In this document: positions 34,872-42,153 of the stretch, in pieces
How the letters are laid out: each line of letters opens with the position of its first letter
Position numbering within the stretch: position 1 is the first letter of the stretch
Origin: Muribaculaceae bacterium
Lineage (GTDB): Bacteria > Bacteroidota > Bacteroidia > Bacteroidales > Muribaculaceae
Assembly (NCBI GenBank): GCA_017962765.1
Contig: JAGCUP010000194.1
Span: forward strand, 1-58,150
Direction of reading: 5' to 3'
DNA: 58,150 bases
Position numbers and translations under genes: made by a program
Notes under the pieces: model-generated
The model's input: the letters and a program-made list of their open reading frames with translations, nothing else
Told to the model about the DNA's origin: nothing
Database searches by the model: none

Positions 34872-35798
34872 TTAGAACATCTTCTTATCCTCGCCGGTGA
34901 ACGACTGGAAGAGCGCATTGGCAAGGCTCGAAGCGCCAATGCGGAAATACTCGTTGGTAATCCACTTCTCGCCCAGCACTTCCTTGACGATAGTGTAGTA
35001 CTTCACAGCGTCCTCGGTAGTGCGGATACCGCCACTGGCCTTGAAGCCAACCATGATGTTGTGCTTCTCGTAGAACTCTTTGATGCACTGGCACATGACG
35101 TATGCAGCTTCAAGTGATGCTCCAGGGTAAATTTTGCCCGTCGAAGTCTTGATAAAGTCGGCACCGGCATACATCGACAGGATGGAAGCAGCCTTGATTT
35201 TTGCGGCAGTCTTGAGCAGTCCCGTCTCGAGAATCACCTTGAGGTGGTGCTCCTTGCAGGCGTGCTTAATTTCGTGGATTTCGTCGCATAATTCCTCGTA
35301 TGCACCGTCGTTAAAATAGCCTATGTTGAGCACGATGTCAACCTCGTCGGCACCATCGGCGATGGCCAAGGCCGTCTCGGCAATCTTCGATTCGAGATGG
35401 GCCTGCGAAGCGGGGAAGCTGGCGCTGCACACCACCACCTTGACATCACTTTCCTCAAGGTTGGCACGCACCACCTGTGCGAAGTTGCTATATACACACA
35501 CCGAAGCCACGTTCTTGCGGTCGGGATACTGGCGCGCATACTCGTTCACCTTCTGGGTGAAGGCAGCCACGCTGCGCTCGCTGTCCTCGGTGCTGAGTGT
35601 GGTAAGGTCCACGGTGCTCATCAGGAACTCGGCCACCTCGGGCGTGTTGTTCTCGGCCTCGTGCTCGGCAAGGATTTTCTGCACCTCGGCAGCCACAAGG
35701 GCGTCATCGACAGTCACCTTACTGTGCTCAATAGCAAACTGATACTTGCTCATCTGTTCGTGGTCGTGGCCGCAGCCACAGTTGCAATGTTCACTCAT
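34872..35798 (-). CDS. deoC: Deoxyribose-phosphate aldolase
   Basis: This 308-residue class I aldolase has the Schiff-base lysine K217 in ADFIKTSTGK, a proton-relay lysine in MVGFKASGGIRT, and VVCSASFPAS near the phosphate site. It cleaves deoxyribose-5-P to glyceraldehyde-3-P and acetaldehyde. The N-terminus carries an unusual Cys/His-rich extension (MSEHCNCGCGHDHEQ) that looks able to bind a metal and is not part of the aldolase fold. Last gene of a long minus-strand unit, with a terminator right after it. Confidence 0.92.
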   Translation of the reverse strand: MSEHCNCGCGHDHEQMSKYQFAIEHSKVTVDDALVAAEVQKILAEHEAENNTPEVAEFLMSTVDLTTLSTEDSERSVAAFTQKVNEYARQYPDRKNVASVCVYSNFAQVVRANLEESDVKVVVCSASFPASQAHLESKIAETALAIADGADEVDIVLNIGYFNDGAYEELCDEIHEIKHACKEHHLKVILETGLLKTAAKIKAASILSMYAGADFIKTSTGKIYPGASLEAAYVMCQCIKEFYEKHNIMVGFKASGGIRTTEDAVKYYTIVKEVLGEKWITNEYFRIGASSLANALFQSFTGEDKKMF

Positions 35799-35830
35799 TT
35801 TTCGTTTCGATTTTTAAGTTATACAATTGT

Positions 35831-36166
35831 TTATGTTTTGGTTGTAAGTTTCTCGTTTTGAAGGTGACGCGTAGCATCGCGTTCTGTTTTTTTTGCCATG
35901 TTTCGGGCAAAAGCCTCATCGAGGTCGACACCCGTTTGGTTGGCAAGGCACACCAGCACCCACATCACGTCGGCCAACTCATCGCCAAGGTCGCGGTTAC
36001 GGTCACTCTCTTTCTCGCTTTGCTCACCGTAGCGACGCGCCATGATGCGCGCCACCTCCCCTACCTCCTCGGTGAGAATGGCCATGTTGGTGAGCGGACT
36101 GAAATACCTCACGCCATAGCGTTTTATCCACTCGCCGACGCGTTGCTGTGCCTCACTAAAAGTCAT
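35831..36166 (-). CDS. MazG-like nucleotide pyrophosphohydrolase
   Basis: This 111-residue all-alpha NTP pyrophosphohydrolase has the metal-binding pattern ILTEEVGEVARIM (ExxE) and the second helix motif DLGDELADVMWVLVCLANQT (ExxD). It resembles single-domain MazG/YpjD-type house-cleaning enzymes that hydrolyse NTPs or dNTPs to monophosphates. Small gaps (32 and 36 bases) to deoC and dtd suggest co-transcription. The exact substrate cannot be given. Confidence 0.88.
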   Translation of the reverse strand: MTFSEAQQRVGEWIKRYGVRYFSPLTNMAILTEEVGEVARIMARRYGEQSEKESDRNRDLGDELADVMWVLVCLANQTGVDLDEAFARNMAKKTERDATRHLQNEKLTTKT

Positions 36167-36202
36167 TGTCAGTGTTAAGTGTTAATTTGTGAGTAGTAAG
36201 GG

Positions 36203-36655
36203 TCATTCGCGCAGGCGGGAATCAATTACGATAGTTACGGGGCCGTCGTTGACGAGGTCCACGGCCATGTCGGCCCCAAAGACACCCGTCTTCACCTCGC
36301 GACCCAACAGAGTCGCCACCTCGTTGCAATAGCGTTCGTAGAGCGGTACAGCAAGCTCATGTCCAGCGGCAAAGATATAGCTGGGGCGGTTCCCCTTGCG
36401 CGTGCTTGCATGAAGAGTAAACTGGCTCACGGCGAGCACTTCTCCTCCAGCGTCAACCACGTTGATGTTCATCACGCCCTTGTCGTCGTCAAAGATGCGT
36501 AACGCTACAGTCTTGGCTGCAAGCCACCGCGCGTCGTCTTCGGTGTCGTCGCGGGCTACACCCACCAGCACCATCAAGCCTTGGCCTATGGCGCTGTGCA
36601 ACTCTCCGCCAATCGTGACGCTGGCTCTCTTCACTCGTTGAATGACAATTCTCAT
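36203..36655 (-). CDS. dtd: D-aminoacyl-tRNA deacylase
   Basis: This 150-residue protein carries the DTD motifs: [15 protein letters not shown] at the N-terminus, the catalytic SQFTLHAST, and the cross-subunit Gly-Pro loop [11 protein letters not shown]. It removes D-amino acids (and glycine mischarged on tRNA-Ala) from tRNA. Size and motifs are typical of a functional enzyme. It lies 12 bases after the last TPM gene. Confidence 0.93.
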   Translation of the reverse strand: MRIVIQRVKRASVTIGGELHSAIGQGLMVLVGVARDDTEDDARWLAAKTVALRIFDDDKGVMNINVVDAGGEVLAVSQFTLHASTRKGNRPSYIFAAGHELAVPLYERYCNEVATLLGREVKTGVFGADMAVDLVNDGPVTIVIDSRLRE

Positions 36656-36667
36656 AGCCGCATCATG

Positions 36668-37522
36668 TTACCAAGAGCCTCCGGCGCCACCGCCGCCAAA
36701 GCTACCTCCTCCATAGCTATAACCACCGCCCGAACTGCTCGAACTACTCGACCAGCTACTGCTGCTGTGACGGCTGCTGCCGTAGTCGTCGTCATAATAA
36801 CTTCTCGACCAACTCGAGCTCGAGTTCCAACGCCGTTTTGGAATAAACGTGCGACGCAGGAAATAGTACCAGAAGAAGAGCAGGAAGGGCCACAGACAGC
36901 ACATCGATGAGCCGAGCCACGCATAGAGCGCGTCGTCCTTGTGCTTTAGCTTCTCGTAGTCCTCCACCGAGTACTCGCCACGCATCATGGGAGCGATGAT
37001 TTTCACCACTTCAAGCACTGCGCCCTCGTAGTCGTTCTCCTTGAACTTGGGAATCATCACATCATTGACCAACTCGCTGCAAAAGGCGTCGGGAAGCACG
37101 CCCTCAGCACCGCGACCCGGTGCGATGAACACTTGTCCTTTACCTTCGGACGAGTCGCCCGTCTTGGGTTTGATGAGAATGACCACACCATTGTCCATGC
37201 CCTGCTGGCCTATGCCCCACTCGTCGCCAAGGGTGTAGGCATACTCAGACTTATCGAGGCCGTTGAGGGAGTTGACAGTGACCACAACCACTTGCGAGCC
37301 GTTGAAATTGCTCAGGGCCTTGAGAGAGTCAATTAGCTGGCTTTTCACAGCAGCCGAGAATAATCCCGCCTCATCAACCACCGGCGTGGGGGTTGAAGGT
37401 TTGGGCAGTACCTTGCCCTCTTGATTGTCAGCCGATTCGGCAAGAGCCGGCATGGGAGCGTATCCCAACGCCATGACAAGCATCAGGAACGCTAATATCT
37501 TTGTTATATTCAATCTTTTCAT
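36668..37522 (-). CDS. TPM-domain membrane protein with Gly/Ser-rich tail
   Basis: This protein has 284 residues: an N-terminal signal or anchor (IIe-rich, MKRLNITKILAFLMLVMALG), then a TPM domain (about 45-170: VDEAGLFSAAVKSQLIDSLK, QVVVVTVNSL, NGVVILIKPKTGD, KGQVFIAPGRGAEGVLPDAF). One membrane segment follows (about 192-212, LGSSMCCLWPFLLFFWYYFL), then a basic stretch and a low-complexity Ser then Gly tail ending GGGGAGGSW. TPM (TPM_phosphatase, YgcG-like) domains occur with LemA in many bacteria, and their role there is unclear. Fourth TPM gene in the row. Confidence 0.87.
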   Translation of the reverse strand: MKRLNITKILAFLMLVMALGYAPMPALAESADNQEGKVLPKPSTPTPVVDEAGLFSAAVKSQLIDSLKALSNFNGSQVVVVTVNSLNGLDKSEYAYTLGDEWGIGQQGMDNGVVILIKPKTGDSSEGKGQVFIAPGRGAEGVLPDAFCSELVNDVMIPKFKENDYEGAVLEVVKIIAPMMRGEYSVEDYEKLKHKDDALYAWLGSSMCCLWPFLLFFWYYFLRRTFIPKRRWNSSSSWSRSYYDDDYGSSRHSSSSWSSSSSSSGGGYSYGGGSFGGGGAGGSW

Positions 37523-37543
37523 CGGTTCATGCGTTTATTTGCA

Positions 37544-38161
37544 TCATGCGGCCCGGGTCGCGGCACCGCCCATAAGGTGAGCCTTGATAGCCCCGAGGGC
37601 CTCAATGGCCGCGCCATCGTAGTCATTAACTTTAAAGAGAGGTATCATCACCTCACTCACTATCCGCTGGCAGGCATCATTGTCGAGCCCCGTCTCTGCT
37701 CCCAAACCGGTGGCGATGAACACCTGTCCTTTTTCCTCAGGCGCATCGCCCGTCTTGGGCTTGATTAGAATGACCAGCCCATTGTTTTTTTCGCTGTCAC
37801 CCACGCCCCAACGGTTGCCCAACTCGGTGGCATAATCACCCGGTGTGCGGCCCGCCAGTGAGCTGACAGTAACCACTACAGCCACCACCCCGGCATCGTC
37901 GAGTCGCGCGACGGCGGCCTCGACAGCCTTCTTGTCGCGCAGCACTTCGGCATAGTCGGCGACGCGTGAATGGTCGGCTGGCGGCGGCACGATATCGTCA
38001 TCGGCCACCGTGAGCACATCCTCGCTCACCTTACCGCCGTCGGCCTCGGCCTCAAAAACTTCGTCGTCGCGGTCCTCGCCAGCCTGCTGCTCGTTGTCAC
38101 AAGCTGCGAGCGACAGTGCCATTAGCGAAACACACAGATATAAAAAGATTTTCTTCATCAT
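37544..38161 (-). CDS. TPM-domain lipoprotein
   Basis: The frame opens at a TTG, but ATG 38161 (or 38158) is the likely start, giving about 205 residues. It has a lipoprotein signal (LCVSLMALSLAAC), an acidic linker (EDRDDEVFEAEADGG) and a TPM domain (VADYAEVLRDKKAVEAAV, VVAVVVTVSSLAG, NGLVILIKPKTGD, KGQVFIATGLGAETGLDNDA). Unlike its two neighbours it lacks the C-terminal membrane segment and Gly-rich tail and is lipid-anchored instead. Third TPM gene in the lemA unit. Confidence 0.83.
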   Translation of the reverse strand: MMKKIFLYLCVSLMALSLAACDNEQQAGEDRDDEVFEAEADGGKVSEDVLTVADDDIVPPPADHSRVADYAEVLRDKKAVEAAVARLDDAGVVAVVVTVSSLAGRTPGDYATELGNRWGVGDSEKNNGLVILIKPKTGDAPEEKGQVFIATGLGAETGLDNDACQRIVSEVMIPLFKVNDYDGAAIEALGAIKAHLMGGAATRAA

Positions 38162-38188
38162 CAAAATTTCTGTTATTTTGTGAGTTAT

Positions 38189-39067
38189 TTACCACGAGCC
38201 ACCGGCACCGCCACCACCAAAGCTGCCGCCACCGAAACCATGGCCACCGCCCGACGAGCCGCCCGAAGAACCTCCCGAGCGGCCTGAGCCACCTGAGCTG
38301 GAAAGCAACAGCAGTAACAGGTTTATCGTAATGCTTCCCATGTCGCGGAACACGCCGTTCCAGTCAATAATACCATGGCTGCTCATAGTGCGGCTGTCGA
38401 GTGCCGACGCCTGGTTACGCGGGTGTATGTTGCCCAGCAACGCAAACACGAAGATTCCACCGAAGATAAGGCCGAGAATGATGAAACCGAGCCACAAGTC
38501 GCCGGCATCGCCGGAGCCACCTTGTGTGTCATTGTCCATTAGCGCCTCATCATACTCTCCCTTTGCCGCATTCATCAGCGTGACAGTAGCAATGTTGACA
38601 GCGCCGTCATAGTCATTTTCCTTGAGACGCGGCATCATTTGCTGCTCCACAATTCGGTGGCAATAAATGTCAGGAATTGCGCCCTCAAGACCACGACCAG
38701 TAGCGATGAAAACCTGGCCCTTTCCCTTGGCCGTGTCGCCCGTCTTGGGTTTGATGAGAATGACCACGCCATTGTCATGGCCACTGGATCCCACGCCCCA
38801 CTCGTCTCCTAAAGTATAGGCGAACTCGGCGGGTTCCAGGCCTTGCAACTCATCGACGATGACGACGGCAATTTGGTTCGAAGTCTGCTTCGAAAAGTTC
38901 ACCAACACACGGTTGATGCGGTCAGCGTCGGTGCCCATCACGCCAACATAGTCGTAAACGAATCTGTCGGGCTCAGGAGGCGGCAATAGCGTGGCGTGCA
39001 TGGCAATGGCCACAAAAGCGGTCATCACCACACACGCTATTGCCCTATACACTTTCGGCTTCTTCAT
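38189..39067 (-). CDS. TPM-domain membrane protein with Gly-rich tail
   Basis: ATG 39067 gives 292 residues; the frame extends to a TTG at 39091 inside the preceding gene. Order: signal or anchor (about 8-25), TPM domain (about 32-165: VYDYVGVMGTDADRINRVLV, IAVVIVDELQGLEPAEFAY, NGVVILIKPKTGD, KGQVFIATGRGLEGAIPDIY), a membrane segment (LWLGFIILGLIFGGIFVFAL), a second hydrophobic run, and a Ser/Gly tail ending SFGGGGAGGSW. The tail and the KPKTGD strand are shared with the 36668 protein. Second TPM gene of the cluster. Confidence 0.85.
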   Translation of the reverse strand: MKKPKVYRAIACVVMTAFVAIAMHATLLPPPEPDRFVYDYVGVMGTDADRINRVLVNFSKQTSNQIAVVIVDELQGLEPAEFAYTLGDEWGVGSSGHDNGVVILIKPKTGDTAKGKGQVFIATGRGLEGAIPDIYCHRIVEQQMMPRLKENDYDGAVNIATVTLMNAAKGEYDEALMDNDTQGGSGDAGDLWLGFIILGLIFGGIFVFALLGNIHPRNQASALDSRTMSSHGIIDWNGVFRDMGSITINLLLLLLSSSGGSGRSGGSSGGSSGGGHGFGGGSFGGGGAGGSW

Positions 39068-39087
39068 CGCGGCGACGAGCAAAAGTC

Positions 39088-39525
39088 TCAATCGGCGTAG
39101 CTGATTTCGTTGCTCAACTCATCCACATCATCCTCCTCGATGGGGAAATGGGCCTTGAGTTTCTCGCCAAAGCTGCGTATCACGCCCTCGATGCCACGTG
39201 CTGCCTCGCCGCGCTTCAGGAAGCCCATGAGGGTATCGCGCTCGCTGTTCCAGTAGTCGTCGGGAACCACGTTATCGATACCCTCGTCGCCCACGATGGC
39301 GAACTTTCGCGATTCGAAGGCGAGGAAGAGCAGTATGCCGTTGCGCTGGCGCGTCTTGTACATTTCGAGCTGCGCGAATACCTCGCGTGCTTGCTCAAGC
39401 GGGTCGCCGTCGCACGTGGGCGTCACGTGCACACGGATTTCGCCGCTCGTCATGCGCTCGGCCTCGGCGATAGCCTCCACGATGCGCTTTTGCTCGTCGA
39501 GTGAGAGAAAATCGTCAAGTTTCAT
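39088..39525 (-). CDS. Small cytoplasmic TPM-domain protein
   Basis: This 145-residue protein consists only of a TPM domain: FLSLDEQKRIVEAIAEAE, GEIRVHVTPTC, RNGILLFLAFESRKFAIVGD, then ERDTLMGFLKRGEAARGIEG. It has no signal or membrane segment, so it should be cytoplasmic, and its sequence is a different TPM subtype from the three downstream copies. It directly follows lemA (30-base gap), the arrangement usual for LemA/TPM pairs. Confidence 0.85.
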   Translation of the reverse strand: MKLDDFLSLDEQKRIVEAIAEAERMTSGEIRVHVTPTCDGDPLEQAREVFAQLEMYKTRQRNGILLFLAFESRKFAIVGDEGIDNVVPDDYWNSERDTLMGFLKRGEAARGIEGVIRSFGEKLKAHFPIEEDDVDELSNEISYAD

Positions 39526-39555
39526 TACGGCCTGAATATCTTAATTAACAGATTG

Positions 39556-40212
39556 TTAATCGAAACTGATGTCGGGAGCCTGGTCGGCACCGGCCTGAGC
39601 CTTGAACGTGGGCTTACGTTGGAAGCCGAACATTCCCGCAAGAATATTCCTTGGGAACTTCTCGATAAGCGTGTTGTATTCCGTGGCCACTCCGTTGAAG
39701 TCGGTACGGGCTTTGTTGATACGGTTCTCGGTGCCCTCAATCTGCGCCTGCAATTCCCTGAAGTTCTCGGGGAACTGGAAGTTGGGATAAGCCTCTACCG
39801 AGACCATCAGTTTGTTAAATGCCGAGGACAGCTCGTCTTGGTTGCGTTGGAATTCGGCCAGTTGCTCTTCGTTAAGTTGGCTTGCGTCAATCGTAGTCTT
39901 CGTGGCATTGGCACGTTGCTCGATGACCTGGGTATATCCCTGAATTTCGGCATCCTTGACGCCTTTCACTGTAGCCACCAACTGTTTCATAAGGTCGGCA
40001 CGACGCTGATATTGCGACTCGACATCACTCCATGCTTTTTCCACATTATTGCGAGCGGGAATCATATCGTTGTACGCGCTCATCATCCATCCACCGATTA
40101 TAAGCACAATCAGCAAGAGACCGCCACAGCCCACGAGGCCGCAGCCCATTTTTCCCAAGCCGCCCAGCAGTCCGCCGCCGGCATTTTGGTTTCCACCTAA
40201 GTTAAATCCCAT
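39556..40212 (-). CDS. lemA: LemA family membrane protein
   Basis: ATG 40212 (preferred over the TTG at 40239) gives 218 residues. A Gly-rich N-terminus precedes one membrane segment (about 24-43, GGLLLIVLIIGGWMMSAYND). The LemA helical domain follows: ARNNVEKAWSDVESQYQRRA, DLMKQLVATVKGV, AYPNFQFPENFRELQAQIEG, TENRINKARTDFNGVATEYN, FPRNILAGMFGF. Function is not settled in any bacterium; membrane remodelling and stress roles have been proposed. It heads a unit of eight genes ending with deoC. Confidence 0.92.
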   Translation of the reverse strand: MGFNLGGNQNAGGGLLGGLGKMGCGLVGCGGLLLIVLIIGGWMMSAYNDMIPARNNVEKAWSDVESQYQRRADLMKQLVATVKGVKDAEIQGYTQVIEQRANATKTTIDASQLNEEQLAEFQRNQDELSSAFNKLMVSVEAYPNFQFPENFRELQAQIEGTENRINKARTDFNGVATEYNTLIEKFPRNILAGMFGFQRKPTFKAQAGADQAPDISFD

Positions 40213-40268
40213 AGTTTTTAAGTTTAAAAAATTGAACAATTATTTTAATTAAATTTATTTTCAATCTG

Positions 40269-40300
40269 CAAATGTAAGCAAAAAAATTGAAGAAAACAAC
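40269..40300 (-). promoter_or_regulatory. Promoter of the lemA unit
   Basis: On the minus strand, TTG (40299-40297) lies 20 bases from TACATTTG (40276-40269), about 57 bases upstream of ATG 40212. Confidence 0.6.
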
Positions 40301-40347
40301 CCGTGGGCCATTTTCCTCAATTTTTAGTCGTTATTCTTGTGCCTATT

Positions 40348-42123
40348 TTACTCGCTCAAAGGACGACATTTGTCGGTGAGCCAAGCCTGCTCCTCGGCGG
40401 TGAGCGCAGGCGAGAGGCGCTCGTAAACTAAACGATGATAGGCGTTAATCTGTTCCACCTCATCGGGAGTAAGCATGCGCAGGTCTATCAATCGGCTGTC
40501 GTAGGGGAAGAGAGTGAGGTTCTCGAAACGCAGGAAGTGACCGAACTCGTTTTCCTCACCTTCGACCACCAAAAGCAAGTTCTCAATGCGGATGCCGTAT
40601 TCGCCAGCCTTATACAGGCCGGGTTCGTCGCTCGTGACCATGCCGGGGCGCAAGGCCACGGGGTTGAGGTTCGTACGTATGCTGTGAGGACCTTCGTGGC
40701 AACCCAGGAAGTGACCCACGCCGTGACCCGTGCCATGGCCGTAGCCCAGGCCCTCGAGCCAGAGCGGCATGCGGGCGAGCGCATCGAGCTGCACACCGCA
40801 AGTGCCCACGGGGAACTGCGCACGTGCCAGCGCAAGGTGTCCCTTGAGGACGAGGGTATAATCGTGGCGCTCCTGTTCGGTAGGGTTACCCAAGGTGATG
40901 GTGCGCGTGATGTCGGTAGTGCCGTCGAGATATTGTCCACCGGTATCAATGAGGAATAAGCCATCAGGCGCCAGCGTAGCGGCGCTGTCGGGTGTGGCGC
41001 TATAGTGGACAATGGCACCGTGCTCTTTGTATCCGGCAATCATCTCGAAACTATCTCCGCGATAATATTCCTCACGAGAACGCTCCTCAATGGCGTGGGC
41101 AGCCACGTCGAGTTCGGTCACATTGCCACCGGGCACGGCCTGCTCGAGCCAGCGCATAAGGCGCACGAGGGCCACTCCGTCGCGCTCGTGGGCTTTTCGG
41201 AATCCCTCGATTTGCGTTTCGTTCTTGACGGCTTTCAAGGCGTTGATGGGCGATGCGGCATAGACCTTTCCGCAAAGCAAGGCCTGCCCCATGGCGTCGC
41301 TCACGGTGTTGGGGTCGAGCAGTATCATGTTGTCGGAATTGCGGTGGGTCAAAAAGCGCTCCACGTCGTCATATTCACGAACACGTATTTTATACTTATC
41401 CAGATGGGCCTTCACCTCTGGGGTGAGTTTTTCTTCGTCAATGAAGAGGACGCGGTCGCGGTCACTCACGTAGGCAAAAGCGATGGCTACCGGTGTGCAC
41501 GCCACGTCGCTGCCGCGCAAGTTGTAAAGCCAGGCGATTTCGTCGAGAGCGGCAATGAACATACTGTCACAACCCTGCTCCTCAATTTTCTCAACGAGGC
41601 GCTCCACCTTCTCGTCGACGGTTTCGCCGGCAAGGGCCTCGTCGTGCACAAAGGCCTTGCTCATGGGACGCGCCGGGCGGTCTTGCCACAACAGGTCGGC
41701 CATGGGGAAGTCGGGGGCAAACATGAATCCGTTCTCGGCACAGAAGTTTTCGTAGCGATTGACATCGAGCAAGGAGAACAAACGGCCATCAAGAGCAAGC
41801 ATGGCGTCCTCTCCCAAGTTGGCAGCCAGCCATTCCTCAATAGTGGCCTCGCCTGGAATCGCCTCGCGGTGCAGCTCGAAACCGCTCCCAGCGAGCTCTT
41901 GCTCGGCTTGCAGGAAATAGCGGCTGTCGGTCCATAGCCCGGCATCTTGGGCGGTTACGACGGCCGTTCCATTGGTGCCCGTAAATCCGGTGAGCCAATC
42001 GCGGAATTTCCAGTGGTCACTTACATATTCACTGTGGTGGGGGTCGGTGCCTGGCACAATTACCGCATCCACATTCTTTTTCTTCATGAGTTGGCGCAGG
42101 GCCTCGAGATGTTCTGTTGTCAT
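40348..42123 (-). CDS. Xaa-Pro aminopeptidase (M24B, aminopeptidase P family)
   Basis: This 591-residue cytoplasmic enzyme has two creatinase-type N-terminal domains (VPGTDPHHSEYVSDHWKFR at the start) and a pita-bread M24 catalytic domain. The metal ligands are visible: two Asp in LIDTGGQYLDGTTDITRTI, His in GHGTGHGVGHFLG, Glu in TSDEPGLYKAGEYGIRIENL and the last Glu in LRFENLTL. It releases N-terminal residues before proline. The length matches the long eukaryote-like aminopeptidase P form common in Bacteroidota. It follows the TonB-dependent receptor by 30 bases. Confidence 0.93.
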   Translation of the reverse strand: MTTEHLEALRQLMKKKNVDAVIVPGTDPHHSEYVSDHWKFRDWLTGFTGTNGTAVVTAQDAGLWTDSRYFLQAEQELAGSGFELHREAIPGEATIEEWLAANLGEDAMLALDGRLFSLLDVNRYENFCAENGFMFAPDFPMADLLWQDRPARPMSKAFVHDEALAGETVDEKVERLVEKIEEQGCDSMFIAALDEIAWLYNLRGSDVACTPVAIAFAYVSDRDRVLFIDEEKLTPEVKAHLDKYKIRVREYDDVERFLTHRNSDNMILLDPNTVSDAMGQALLCGKVYAASPINALKAVKNETQIEGFRKAHERDGVALVRLMRWLEQAVPGGNVTELDVAAHAIEERSREEYYRGDSFEMIAGYKEHGAIVHYSATPDSAATLAPDGLFLIDTGGQYLDGTTDITRTITLGNPTEQERHDYTLVLKGHLALARAQFPVGTCGVQLDALARMPLWLEGLGYGHGTGHGVGHFLGCHEGPHSIRTNLNPVALRPGMVTSDEPGLYKAGEYGIRIENLLLVVEGEENEFGHFLRFENLTLFPYDSRLIDLRMLTPDEVEQINAYHRLVYERLSPALTAEEQAWLTDKCRPLSE

Positions 42124-42153
42124 ATAGTTAATTTTTTATTTGACGAATTCGCT

